Below are positions 26,450 through 35,406 of a stretch of 64,000 nucleotides of DNA, in pieces. Below the pieces are notes generated by a model. It was not told the DNA's origin, did not search any database, and was given only the letters and a program-made list of their open reading frames with translations. The translations under genes were made by a program, and so were the position numbers. Location: positions 227,513 to 291,512 of the forward strand of contig QCBH01000001.1 of the NCBI GenBank assembly GCA_003281685.1, in the 5' to 3' direction. Numbering within the stretch: the stretch's first letter is position 1; each line of letters starts with the position of its first letter. Source of the DNA: Prochlorococcus sp. AG-347-E23 (lineage in GTDB: Bacteria > Cyanobacteriota > Cyanobacteriia > PCC-6307 > Cyanobiaceae).

Positions 26450-27436
26450 TTAGGCTTTTACTGGTTCTTGAATGATTCCGCTTGGAACTTCAGTAAACAT
26501 AATTGATGATAAATATCTCTCTGCTAAATCAGGTAGAACAACTACAATAGTTTTTCCCGCATACTCATCTTGTTCAGCTAATCTAACAGCAGCAGCAGCA
26601 GCTGCTCCACAAGATATTCCAACTAATAGACCTTCTTCTTTTGCTAATCTAAGAGCCATCTCGATGGACTCGTCATTTGTTACCTGTTCAACCTTATCAA
26701 CAATTGACAAGTCAAGGTTCTTGGGAATAAATCCTGCACCAATTCCTTGAATTTTATGTGGTCCAGATTTAACCTCTTCTCCATTCATTGTTTGTGTAAT
26801 AACAGGACTATGTGACGGTTCTACAGCAACAGAAGTGATATTTTTGCCCTTCTCTTGCTTAATGTATCTTGAAACTCCTGTAATTGTGCCGCCAGTTCCA
26901 ACCCCTGCAACTAAAACATCAATTTCACCATCGCAATCATCCCAGATTTCTGGTCCAGTAGTTTTGAAATGAATTTCAGGGTTTGCTGGATTATCAAATT
27001 GACCTGGCATGAAATATTGAGAAGGATTGCTTTCTGCAATTTCTTTAGCCTTAGCTATTGCTCCAGGCATACCTTTAGATGCCTCTGTTAAAACAATTTC
27101 AGCCCCCAACACTGCCATAACTCTTCTTCTTTCAATTGACATTGATTCTGGCATTGTAAGGATCAGTTTATAACCTCTTGCTGAAGCAGTAAAAGCTAGA
27201 GCAATTCCTGTATTTCCAGAAGTTGGCTCAACAATAATTTTGTCTTTTGTAAGCTTCCCACTTTTCTCTGCATCCCAGATCATGTTTGCACCAATCCTAC
27301 ATTTGACACTATAAGCGGGGTTTCTACCTTCAATTTTTGCAAGTACTGTAGCTTTCGCGTTTTTAGTAACTGATTTTAATTTTACTAATGGAGTGTTTCC
27401 AATAGCAAAACTATTGTCCTCATAAATTTTTGCCAT
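26450..27436 (-). CDS. cysK: Cysteine synthase (O-acetylserine sulfhydrylase)
   Basis: CysK makes cysteine from O-acetylserine and sulfide. The 328-residue PLP enzyme has the lysine in [10 protein letters not shown] near residue 43, [12 protein letters not shown] near 71, the [12 protein letters not shown] phosphate-binding loop near 180 and the [11 protein letters not shown] segment near 268. It is convergent with queA. Two PLP transsulfuration genes lie upstream on the same strand, which groups sulfur amino acid metabolism in one place. Confidence 0.96.
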   Translation of the reverse strand: MAKIYEDNSFAIGNTPLVKLKSVTKNAKATVLAKIEGRNPAYSVKCRIGANMIWDAEKSGKLTKDKIIVEPTSGNTGIALAFTASARGYKLILTMPESMSIERRRVMAVLGAEIVLTEASKGMPGAIAKAKEIAESNPSQYFMPGQFDNPANPEIHFKTTGPEIWDDCDGEIDVLVAGVGTGGTITGVSRYIKQEKGKNITSVAVEPSHSPVITQTMNGEEVKSGPHKIQGIGAGFIPKNLDLSIVDKVEQVTNDESIEMALRLAKEEGLLVGISCGAAAAAAVRLAEQDEYAGKTIVVVLPDLAERYLSSIMFTEVPSGIIQEPVKA

Positions 27437-27520
27437 TTACATATTGAGAAAATATATATTAATACTAACTATTATTCAGAAAAAAAGTATATAAATTTCT
27501 ATACGGTAAATACTAGGAAT

Positions 27521-28990
27521 TTAGAAATTATTTAGTGCTTCAGAAAAGCTTTTCCATAATTGATCTTGGTCTTCTAATCCTACTGATACTCTAATAAGGT
27601 GCGAGGGTATACCAAAACTTTCAGCCCAATCCAACTCGTCATAATGAGCTAGTAAAACATAAGGACAAACTAGAGTAAATTTTGTACCCAAACTAGGTCC
27701 TTTAGATACTTTTAGAGAATCATAAAATTTTTTAGCTTTGTTCAATCCTCCATTTAATTCAAACGATAATAAGCAGCCGTATCCTCCATCTGAAGTGAGT
27801 AAAGAATTAAAATTTGGACAATTTTCAGGATGGAAAATATTTTTAATCTCGCTATGGGTCTCTAATCTTTTTTTTAATTCTAAACATGCTTTATTTTGTT
27901 CAAAAACTCTTTGATTTACATCTCTACTAACTTTCTCTAGATAAACTGTATCTCCATCTGATAGTGTTGGAAGATTAATCCCGTTTAATGCATTTCTAAA
28001 TTGATCAATCCATTTGCTTTTTGGATTTAGTATTAATGATCCGGCAAGAATATCGCCACTACCTGAAAAGATTTTTGTAAGTGAAGTAAAAACTATATCT
28101 GCATGTTCTAAGGAATTTATATTTAAATTTGAACCAATTGTATCGTCAACTATTAAGGGTATATTTAACTTTTTTGCTATTTTTGAAATTTTTTTAATAT
28201 TTACACATTTGAGCATTGGATTACTCGGTAGTTCAATAATTAATGCTGATGGATTTATTCTTTTGATTTCTAATTCAAGATCCTCGCAATTTTCTTCTGT
28301 AATTAACTTGGCTCCATGAAAGATATTCATTGGTAATTTAAGTACATCCACATATGGAAAACCAATTTGGAGTGTCGGTTTAGCTGGGAATAATTTATAT
28401 ATGATTTCTAATGACGTATGTAATGCAGACATTCCAGATGAAGTTAAGTGAATATCAAAAGAGTTAATTTTTGTAGATTTAGAAATTCTATTTTTTATTC
28501 TTTGAGAACATTCATTTACGTAAGATTTTGGAGGGCAATCTTCAAGACCTAGTTCTATAGAAGCAGCCCTTGAAGATATTCCAAGACCAGTATGTTGCCA
28601 AAAAGATTTTGCATAAATACTTCCTTCTTTTTCAGTTAATAGGAAAGCTAAATTATCTCTTTTTTTTATTAATGAGAATTGTTCAGAAGTATTTCTATCG
28701 ATGTATTTTTTGGCTTTAAAAGCTATGCTTTCATTCGGATAAGGCCAGATACTTTTATTGTTGTAGTAATTTTCCTTTTTTACTTTTTCGCATAATCTTT
28801 TCACTATGGGGTTTAGCCCGAATCTTGGGTAAATGGACTTCAATAAATTCATGCATTCTTGATTTTTTTCCTCGTAATTTATTACATCATTCCAAGTTGG
28901 TAATGCTACAGAAACAGCATGAATACTATCAGGAATAGAATATCCCAACTCTAAATTTTTCCATATAGGGTTTCTAAGTAAATCTCTCAA
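27521..28990 (-). CDS. Cys/Met-metabolism PLP enzyme with N-terminal extension (cystathionine gamma-synthase-like)
   Basis: The 489-residue protein has the fold of the Cys/Met metabolism family. The PLP lysine lies in FTSLTKIFSGSGDI near residues 323-336, with a VDDTIGS aspartate segment before it. About 100 residues at the N-terminus precede the usual fold start, making it longer than the 380-400-residue family norm. It begins three bases after the second family member. Paired genes of this type occur in Prochlorococcus; substrate assignment (cystathionine synthesis versus breakdown) is uncertain. Confidence 0.75.
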   Translation of the reverse strand: MRDLLRNPIWKNLELGYSIPDSIHAVSVALPTWNDVINYEEKNQECMNLLKSIYPRFGLNPIVKRLCEKVKKENYYNNKSIWPYPNESIAFKAKKYIDRNTSEQFSLIKKRDNLAFLLTEKEGSIYAKSFWQHTGLGISSRAASIELGLEDCPPKSYVNECSQRIKNRISKSTKINSFDIHLTSSGMSALHTSLEIIYKLFPAKPTLQIGFPYVDVLKLPMNIFHGAKLITEENCEDLELEIKRINPSALIIELPSNPMLKCVNIKKISKIAKKLNIPLIVDDTIGSNLNINSLEHADIVFTSLTKIFSGSGDILAGSLILNPKSKWIDQFRNALNGINLPTLSDGDTVYLEKVSRDVNQRVFEQNKACLELKKRLETHSEIKNIFHPENCPNFNSLLTSDGGYGCLLSFELNGGLNKAKKFYDSLKVSKGPSLGTKFTLVCPYVLLAHYDELDWAESFGIPSHLIRVSVGLEDQDQLWKSFSEALNNF

Positions 28991-28993
28991 TTT

Positions 28994-30157
28994 TCAGAAT
29001 TTATTTAAAGCAGATAATATATCTGAGATTAAATCGTTTGTTTCTTCACATCCAATCGATAATCTGACAAGAGTATCATCTATCCCTAAAAGATTTTTTG
29101 TTTCATCATCAACAGAAGCATGAGTCATTGTTGCGGGGTGACAAATTAAACTTTCAACTCCTCCAAGGCTTTCTGCTAGCGAGAAATATCTTAGAGATTT
29201 GCAAAATTTAAAAGTATCCTCTTTTTTAAGATTTAATTTTATGGTGATCATCGAACCTCCAGATCTCATTTGCGATTTTGCTAAATTAAATTGCGGATGT
29301 TTCTGATTAAAAGGATAAATTACTTTACTAATTATTTTATGATTCTCTAATTCTTCAGAAATTAATTTTGCACTTTGCGTTTGTTGTTCGATTCTTAGAG
29401 GAAGAGTTTTTACTCCTCTCGTAATGAGCCAACTATCAAAAGGAGATGGTTGAAGCCCTAGAGCTTTTTGAGAGAAAAGCATCTTACTATTCCATTCCTC
29501 ATTATTTGTCAGCACTGCACCACCAAGTGCATCACTATGTCCATTAATGAATTTTGTTGTGCTTACGAGTGAAAGTGTTGCACCAAGATCCAATGGTTTT
29601 TGAATAAGTGCCGTAGAAAAGGTATTGTCTACAACTAATGGGATTTGTAGTTTATTCGCTTCATCACAAATCGCCTTAATATCAAGTACCTTCAAAAGTG
29701 GATTAGTTGGACTTTCAAGCCATATCAAGTTTGGCTCGAAGTTTGAAATCTTTTTGATATTATTTTGGTTTGTAAAATCTGTGTATAAAACTTCTAGTCC
29801 AAATTTCTTGAAAACTTTTTCGAACATCCTCACTGTACAACCATAGAGATTTGACTCGCAGAGTATCTTGTCACCTGATTTTAGTGTTGATGAAATTGCA
29901 GTTACCGCGCTAATTCCAGATCCAAAAACTGTACAGTATTTAGAATCTTCTATTGATTTAAGGATGTTTTCTAGAATTCTAAAGTTGGGATTGCCTGATC
30001 TGGTGTAGTCGAAATTATCTTTATTTCCATGTTTGAAAGTAGATGTAGAAAAAATAGGAGGCATAACGCATCCAGTTTCTTCTGCAAATGTTTCCCCATG
30101 GTGAATAGATAGGGTCTTAAAACCTGGCTTTTTTATATTATTTTCCTTATTTCCCAT
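28994..30157 (-). CDS. metB: Cystathionine gamma-synthase / lyase-type PLP enzyme
   Basis: This 387-residue enzyme is of normal family length. The PLP lysine is in STTKFINGHSDALGG near residues 200-214, with VVDNTFSTALIQKPLDLGA before it and the substrate arginine segment VRLSIGCEE near 367. It probably works in transsulfuration between cysteine and methionine. Synthase versus lyase cannot be told apart from motifs alone. It is transcribed first, with the longer paralogue next. Confidence 0.82.
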   Translation of the reverse strand: MGNKENNIKKPGFKTLSIHHGETFAEETGCVMPPIFSTSTFKHGNKDNFDYTRSGNPNFRILENILKSIEDSKYCTVFGSGISAVTAISSTLKSGDKILCESNLYGCTVRMFEKVFKKFGLEVLYTDFTNQNNIKKISNFEPNLIWLESPTNPLLKVLDIKAICDEANKLQIPLVVDNTFSTALIQKPLDLGATLSLVSTTKFINGHSDALGGAVLTNNEEWNSKMLFSQKALGLQPSPFDSWLITRGVKTLPLRIEQQTQSAKLISEELENHKIISKVIYPFNQKHPQFNLAKSQMRSGGSMITIKLNLKKEDTFKFCKSLRYFSLAESLGGVESLICHPATMTHASVDDETKNLLGIDDTLVRLSIGCEETNDLISDILSALNKF

Positions 30158-30232
30158 TATTTTTAAAAATAAGAATTAAATTGGGTCTCTCATTTTTTAA
30201 AAGAGAGATTTAGCAATCCAAAGAAAGTAGTA

Positions 30233-30841
30233 TTAAACTTTTCTTGAATAATATTCAACAACTAGAAGTTCGTTTATTTCAAGAGCCACCCACTCTCTAT
30301 CGCATTTCCCATTTATTTTTCCCGTTAATTTAGGTTTATCTAAATCAAGATGAGGTGGGACATTTGCTAAGCCAGGGAATTCTATATTACCCTCTACAAG
30401 TTTTTTGCTTGCTTTGTTTTCTTTAATTCCAATTACATCGCCTGATTTGCATTGATAACCAGCAATATCAAGAACCTTTCCATTAACGGTTACATGACCA
30501 TGATTTACTAATTGTCTTGAGCCTGGAATCGTACCTCCAAAACCTAATCTAAAACAAACATTATCAAGTCTGTTTTCCAAAAGTCTTAGAAGATTCGTTC
30601 CTGTAGATCCTTCTTGAGCTCTAGCTTTTTTTACATAACGTACTAGTTGTTTCTCAGAAACTCCATAATTAAACCTAAGTTTCTGCTTTTCTTCTAGACG
30701 AATTGAATATTCTGATCGCTTGCGACGGGCTTGGCCGTGCTGACCTGGGGGATTAGACTTCTTTGAAGCTTTCCTAGTGAGACCTGGTAGTTCTCCCAAG
30801 CGACGCGTAACCCTTAATCTGGGGCCGCGGTATCTTGACAT
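30233..30841 (-). CDS. rpsD: 30S ribosomal protein S4
   Basis: S4 starts 30S assembly and binds 16S rRNA. The 202-residue protein begins [20 protein letters not shown] and has the S4 RNA-binding domain at about residues 90-150 ([24 protein letters not shown]). Length and motifs are normal. It is single in this strand context, with a short gap before the metB-like gene. Confidence 0.98.
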   Translation of the reverse strand: MSRYRGPRLRVTRRLGELPGLTRKASKKSNPPGQHGQARRKRSEYSIRLEEKQKLRFNYGVSEKQLVRYVKKARAQEGSTGTNLLRLLENRLDNVCFRLGFGGTIPGSRQLVNHGHVTVNGKVLDIAGYQCKSGDVIGIKENKASKKLVEGNIEFPGLANVPPHLDLDKPKLTGKINGKCDREWVALEINELLVVEYYSRKV

Positions 30842-30936
30842 AATTTTAAATTAAATAGAAATTTGCAATAAGTTGGATAATTGATTAAATTCAATTAAGC
30901 TAATTACTACTAGAAATATTATTTTACATCATTAAA

Positions 30937-31173
30937 GTGTCCAAAACTATTAATAAATCAATTACTTCTATACTTCTTTTTATGATTTCGTTTTATCAAA
31001 AGTGGTTTTCTCCTTTTTTCGGACCAAGATGCAGATTTATTCCAAGTTGCAGCTCTTATGGATATGAGGCAATTACTAGACATGGTCCTTGGAAGGGAGG
31101 ATGGTTAACTTTAAGAAGATTAAGCAGATGTCATCCTTTTACTCCCTGTGGTTGTGACCCTGTGCCTGACTAA
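30937..31173 (+). CDS. yidD: YidD membrane protein insertion efficiency factor
   Basis: The 78-residue protein carries the whole YidD signature: FYQKWFSPFFGPRCRFIPS, three conserved cysteines in CRFIPSCSSY and later CHPFTPCGCDPV, and GPWKGGWLTLRRL. YidD assists YidC-dependent insertion of membrane proteins and has an amphipathic N-terminus. The GTG start matches the usual length. The glutaredoxin-like gene begins four bases after its stop. Confidence 0.95.
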   Translation: MSKTINKSITSILLFMISFYQKWFSPFFGPRCRFIPSCSSYGYEAITRHGPWKGGWLTLRRLSRCHPFTPCGCDPVPD

Positions 31174-31177
31174 ATGA

Positions 31178-31480
31178 ATGAAAATATTTATTTTTGTTAG
31201 GCAAGGATGTTGCCTTTGTGATTCATTAAAAAACAAACTCGCAAAAATAAATCTTAATGAGTTATTCCCTAATCTAGAGGAGCTTAAAGAAATTGATATT
31301 GATAGGGTCGATTTATATAAAGATAAATATAAAAAATATAATTATGAAGTACCTGTTATTGCTGTTGAAGGAATTAGGTCCGAGGAGATTATAGAATTGC
31401 CTCGCATTTCTCCAAGACTAAAAAATGATCAATTAGAGAATTGGTTTCAAAAAAATATTAGTACCATTCTGGAGAAATAA
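31178..31480 (+). CDS. Glutaredoxin-like (DUF836) protein
   Basis: The 100-residue protein has a thioredoxin-fold start with the active-site CCLC at about residues 11-14 (VRQGCCLCDSL), a cis-proline in YEVPVIAV near residue 65, and family length. DUF836/glutaredoxin-like proteins are presumed thiol-disulfide oxidoreductases; a specific partner is unknown. It lies between yidD and murE with tight spacing on both sides. Confidence 0.85.
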   Translation: MKIFIFVRQGCCLCDSLKNKLAKINLNELFPNLEELKEIDIDRVDLYKDKYKKYNYEVPVIAVEGIRSEEIIELPRISPRLKNDQLENWFQKNISTILEK

Positions 31481-31489
31481 TTTTTTTAT

Positions 31490-33025
31490 ATGAAATCTAT
31501 AAAATTACATAAACTTTTAGATTTGGTAGGAATTATTCCTTCATTAGATTTAATCGATCGTGAAATTAATAATATTTCTTTTCACTCTAAAGAAGTACAA
31601 AAAGGAACTTTATTTTTAGGTATGCCTGGTTTAAATGTTGATGGAGGAAAATATTGTATTGAGGCAATTGAAAATGGCGCGGAGGCTGCCATTATTGGCC
31701 CTGCTGCAAAAAAGAAAATTGGATCTATTGATCGAGAAAGGATTTTGGTTATAGAGGATAATTTAGATTATATTTTTGGTCAAATAGTCGCTGAGTTTTG
31801 GAATAGGCCTTCAAGAAAACTTAAACTTATTGGTGTTACGGGTACAAATGGAAAAACGACAATTACTTTTTTATTGGAATATCTTTTAAAAAAATTAGGG
31901 AAAAAGACTGCATTATTTGGGACCTTGCTCAATAGATGGCCTGGCTTCTCAGAAGTGGCTTCTCATACAACTGATTTCGCCGATAAACTTCAAAAGAAAT
32001 TAAATGCTGCTGTTGAGGCAGAATCTGAATTCGCGATCTTAGAGGTAAGTTCTCATTCTATTGCTCAAAACAGGGTATCAGGCTGCGAATTTGAGGCGGC
32101 TATTTTTACTAATTTAACTCAAGATCATCTTGATTATCACTTAGATATGGAATCATATTTTCAAACAAAAAGAAAATTATTTTTCCCACCTTATTTAAAA
32201 GAAGAAGATGGAATTTGTGTATTAAATCATGATGACCCTTGGATATCTAAATTATCATCTGATCTTGAAAAAGTATCTTCATTAGTCTCGACAAAGATTA
32301 CTGACAGTGAATTTGAAAATGATGATTTTTTTTTCGTAACAGAGAAAAAATTTACTTCAAGTGGTTCCACTTGTATTTTTCATACACCTAGTGAAAAAAT
32401 TCAACTTTTTGTTCCACTTGTCGGTGAATTTAATTTAATGAATGCTATTCAAGCAGTAACAATTTTGTATAAACTTAATTTTTCTTTAAATGATCTATCA
32501 AAGTTAATACAATCTTTCCCTGGAACTCCTGGGAGAATGGAGAAAATACAAATTGATAATGATTTCGTTTTAAGATCACTTCCAACAGTAATTGTTGATT
32601 ATGCCCACACACCTGATGGATTAAAAAAAGTTTTGCAATCAATTAAAAAACTTTGTCAAGGAAAACTCATAACTGTTTTTGGCTGTGGCGGAGATCGAGA
32701 CCGAAGTAAAAGGCCTTTAATGGGATCAATAGCTGAGGAGTTTTCTGATCAACTTTTTATAACTTCAGATAATCCAAGATCAGAAGAACCCCAAAAGATA
32801 GTAAATGATATTTTGATGGGTATAAAAAAAAGAGAAAAAATAACAATTGAGATTGATAGATTTAAAGCAATAAATGAATCTATTAAATTTGCCAATAAAG
32901 AAGATATTGTTTTAATTGCAGGGAAAGGACATGAAGACTACCAAATTCTCAATGATAAAGTTATTAATTTTGATGATAGAAAAATAGCTTATGAATTATT
33001 AAAAGAAAAAAGTAAATCTCAATAA
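31490..33025 (+). CDS. murE: UDP-MurNAc-tripeptide synthetase MurE (meso-diaminopimelate-adding)
   Basis: MurE adds the third residue of the peptidoglycan stem. The 511-residue protein has the ATP-binding GVTGTNGKTT near residue 115, ILEVSSHSIAQNR near 182, DYAHTPDGL near 367 and DNPRSEEP near 425. The DNPR sequence is the known signature for meso-diaminopimelate specificity. Its start lies ten bases from the upstream gene. The only other peptidoglycan gene in the window is the PBP at 48-50 kb. Confidence 0.96.
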   Translation: MKSIKLHKLLDLVGIIPSLDLIDREINNISFHSKEVQKGTLFLGMPGLNVDGGKYCIEAIENGAEAAIIGPAAKKKIGSIDRERILVIEDNLDYIFGQIVAEFWNRPSRKLKLIGVTGTNGKTTITFLLEYLLKKLGKKTALFGTLLNRWPGFSEVASHTTDFADKLQKKLNAAVEAESEFAILEVSSHSIAQNRVSGCEFEAAIFTNLTQDHLDYHLDMESYFQTKRKLFFPPYLKEEDGICVLNHDDPWISKLSSDLEKVSSLVSTKITDSEFENDDFFFVTEKKFTSSGSTCIFHTPSEKIQLFVPLVGEFNLMNAIQAVTILYKLNFSLNDLSKLIQSFPGTPGRMEKIQIDNDFVLRSLPTVIVDYAHTPDGLKKVLQSIKKLCQGKLITVFGCGGDRDRSKRPLMGSIAEEFSDQLFITSDNPRSEEPQKIVNDILMGIKKREKITIEIDRFKAINESIKFANKEDIVLIAGKGHEDYQILNDKVINFDDRKIAYELLKEKSKSQ

Positions 33026-33106
33026 AATTACCTAATCAAACTAGAAAGATCTTTACGCAAATCACAAGAAAAGTTTCTTAGAATATATTTAGTTATTTTT
33101 AATAAG

Positions 33107-33811
33107 ATGAAAGGGTTAGCCTTAATCGTAGGCGCAGGTGGAATTGGAACGCAAATAGCTAAAGATTTGAGTGAAAGTGAAAAAGACTTAGATGTTGTTT
33201 TATGTGGAAGAAAAAGTCAATTTAATTCTTTTTGGGAATTAGATATAGAGGATTCTGAATCACTTTTGCAGTTGAAAAATAAAATCCCAAATCATCCTTC
33301 AAAATTAAGACTAGTCATTAATGCTACAGGTAGACTTCATAGTGATTCTCTTCAACCAGAAAAAAGATTACAACATCTTGATAAAAAAAATATGATGGAA
33401 AGTTTTTCAATAAATGCCTTTTCTCCTATTTTATTAGCTAAAACTATTGAAGAATTTATACCAAAAGATATTGATTTTAATTTTGCAAGTATAAGTGCAA
33501 GAGTGGGAAGTATTGGAGATAATCAAACTGGCGGTTGGTATTCATATAGAGCTGCAAAATCTGCTCAAAATCAGTTTTTTAAATCTTTAAGTATTGAGTG
33601 GGCCAGACGTTTCCCAAAGGCTACTATTACATTGCTTCATCCAGGAACAGTAGATACTGATTTATCTAGACCTTTTCATAAATTTGTTCCAGAACATAAA
33701 TTATTTAGTAAAGAAAAATCATCCCAATTTTTGATCAATATTATTAAAAATCAAACTCCAGCTTCTTCTGGAAAATTTATTGCATGGGACAGCTCGGAGA
33801 TTCCCTGGTAA
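33107..33811 (+). CDS. Short-chain dehydrogenase/reductase
   Basis: The 234-residue protein has the SDR nucleotide loop GAGGIGTQIA near residues 8-17, a catalytic serine in FASISARVGS near 128, and the YSYRAAKSAQNQ (YxxxK) motif near 147-158. The short length and C-terminal FIAWDSSEIPW resemble the cell-to-cell signalling CsgA-like SDR group. Substrate is unknown. It marks the right border of the core block before a small variable region. Confidence 0.85.
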   Translation: MKGLALIVGAGGIGTQIAKDLSESEKDLDVVLCGRKSQFNSFWELDIEDSESLLQLKNKIPNHPSKLRLVINATGRLHSDSLQPEKRLQHLDKKNMMESFSINAFSPILLAKTIEEFIPKDIDFNFASISARVGSIGDNQTGGWYSYRAAKSAQNQFFKSLSIEWARRFPKATITLLHPGTVDTDLSRPFHKFVPEHKLFSKEKSSQFLINIIKNQTPASSGKFIAWDSSEIPW

Positions 33812-33929
33812 ATCAAATTTTATCTAGATATTAAATAGAGCTTATTGATACAGATTGTTGGGATCTGTTGCTTAAAAAGAAAAAACTTAAAGAATAAAAA
33901 ATTACATTATAAATAATATTTTGGAAGAC

Positions 33930-34257
33930 TTAGTAAATATTTACTAAATAAAGTATCAAAGGAACTTCTACTAGTACCCCAACTATGGTAGCCAAAGCAG
34001 CTCCTGAATTAACACCAAAAAGAGTTATCGATACAGCTATTGCGAGTTCAAAAAAGTTTGAAGCGGCTATCATGAGCCTGGACAGGGAATAGAATACTTT
34101 TGCCTAAAAAACTTCATTGAAAAAGCAGTTAAATAAAAAATAAAAAGAGTCTGTATTATTAATGGAATTGAAATTAAGATTATATGAATAGGATTTTGTA
34201 ATATAGATTTTGATTGCACAAAGAATAATAAAAAGACTGTAAAAATAAAAAAAACAA
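33930..34257 (-). pseudogene. acr3: Decayed C-terminal end of an Acr3-type arsenite exporter
   Basis: On the minus strand two frames together read like the last two or three helices of Acr3. The first, from about 34257, gives hydrophobic segments with QNPIHIILISIPLIIQT and YSIPCPG. The second, from about 34080 to the stop at 33930, gives [19 protein letters not shown] and [18 protein letters not shown], the most conserved part of the family. They are joined by a one-base frameshift near 34075. The roughly 250 residues upstream that an intact exporter needs are absent. The surrounding 33812-34567 holds no intact gene. Confidence 0.78.
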
Positions 34258-34567
34258 CGAATAACTTTTACTTTTATTCAAAATACTTTTTATTTTTTTT
34301 GAAATGAGTCAGATATAAATTTGTAAAATTTGCTATGACTAATAAGACAAGTAAGAAAGTATTTAGCTCCATATTTTTAAAAGTTTTATACATTGTTAGC
34401 AATAATAATTACTCTTTTCAATAGTAATGTTTATTTAAGAATGTTAAAAAACTTGAAAAAAAGATTGGCTTAAATTTGAAAAAATATCTGTTTTAATTCC
34501 GTTTGAAAATAATTAACCATATCTTAATTAAACAGATTTATTCTAAGACTAAAACAGTATCTTAATT

Positions 34568-34858
34568 ATGTCTAATTCCATAACATCAGTTTTTACTTTT
34601 AAAATTGAAAGCACTTTCGATGAATGGGCAGCAATATTTGATAGTGCGGAAGCTGATAAAAGACATTCTGAATTTCTTATTAAGCCACTTTTTAGAGGAG
34701 TAAGTAAGGAAGATTCTCAAAAAGTTATTGTCATTCATCAAGCTCCAGAAGGTAATGTTCAAAAGTTTGTGGAAGCTAATGGCGACTGGATGGCAACGCA
34801 TAAAGTTGACCTTTCAACAATGGAAGAATCGTCTTGGACTACTTCACCAAATGATTAA
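34568..34858 (+). CDS. DUF3764-type small protein
   Basis: The 96-residue soluble protein (FKIESTFDEWAAIFDSAEAD, then FRGVSKEDSQKVIVIHQAP) resembles the DUF3764 family of picocyanobacteria, small alpha-beta proteins of unknown role. No signal peptide or catalytic motif is visible. It stands alone downstream of the acr3 remnant and is followed 18 bases later by a small lipoprotein gene. Confidence 0.6.
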   Translation: MSNSITSVFTFKIESTFDEWAAIFDSAEADKRHSEFLIKPLFRGVSKEDSQKVIVIHQAPEGNVQKFVEANGDWMATHKVDLSTMEESSWTTSPND

Positions 34859-34876
34859 ATTAATTGCAATTAATAA

Positions 34877-35122
34877 ATGGAACGCTTAATTTTATTTATC
34901 CCCTTTATGGCTTTGATGTGGGGTTGTACAAATACATCGAATAAATTAGATACCCCTGAGGTTTCTGACACCCAAAGACAGAGAGAAGTTTGTCTAGATT
35001 GGTATGGCTACAGAATTGATACCAAGAAAGCAATTAATGATTTAAATCTCAAAATTGAAACTGAATCAGAATTGATTACTTATTGTGATTTCTTTAAGAA
35101 TGTAGCTGATACAAAACAGTAA
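34877..35122 (+). CDS. Small putative lipoprotein
   Basis: The 81-residue protein has an N-terminal hydrophobic signal ending in a lipobox-like LMWGC, with the acylated cysteine at about residue 17. The rest is a short charged domain with two cysteines (EVCLDWYGYRID and ITYCDFF). Family unknown. It should be anchored on the periplasmic side of a membrane. Confidence 0.6.
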   Translation: MERLILFIPFMALMWGCTNTSNKLDTPEVSDTQRQREVCLDWYGYRIDTKKAINDLNLKIETESELITYCDFFKNVADTKQ

Positions 35123-35147
35123 CGATTCAATATCTATAATTATGTAG

Positions 35148-35342
35148 TTATTTTATTTCTGACTTCTCCGCTTTCCTCAATATTTGATTCTTTAAAAAAA
35201 CAAGAGCGTCTAATTTTTCTTCTTTTTCTTCAATATTTTCAAATTTCATTTCTGCAATTTCAATAATTGCTTTATTAACATTTTTAAGCTGTTTCTTAAT
35301 AATTCTTTTTGGGGTTTTAATTGATTCCATTGGAATTATCAT
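35148..35342 (-). CDS. Small charged hypothetical protein
   Basis: The 64-residue protein is almost entirely helical in character, with alternating lysine and glutamate (EMKFENIEEKEEKLDAL). A GGGAG sequence about ten bases before the ATG supports translation. No family is recognised. It is convergent with the lipoprotein gene and separate from the aminotransferase to its right. Confidence 0.5.
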   Translation of the reverse strand: MIIPMESIKTPKRIIKKQLKNVNKAIIEIAEMKFENIEEKEEKLDALVFLKNQILRKAEKSEIK

Positions 35343-35406
35343 TTTCTTTATACTCCCTTTATTTTCTTGAAATGCAAGTACCTCTCATCAAAAAATTTCT
35401 AATTAT

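Noticed and set aside
30180-30212. TCTCTC/GAGAGA stem after rpsD
   Set aside because: There is no T-run after the stem on the rpsD strand, so terminator function is not supported.
34274-34372. A 32-codon minus-strand frame with ATG start (MELNTFLLVLL) just upstream of the acr3 remnant
   Set aside because: Too short, no family signal, and the acr3 family N-terminus is not recognisable; kept only as part of decaying DNA.
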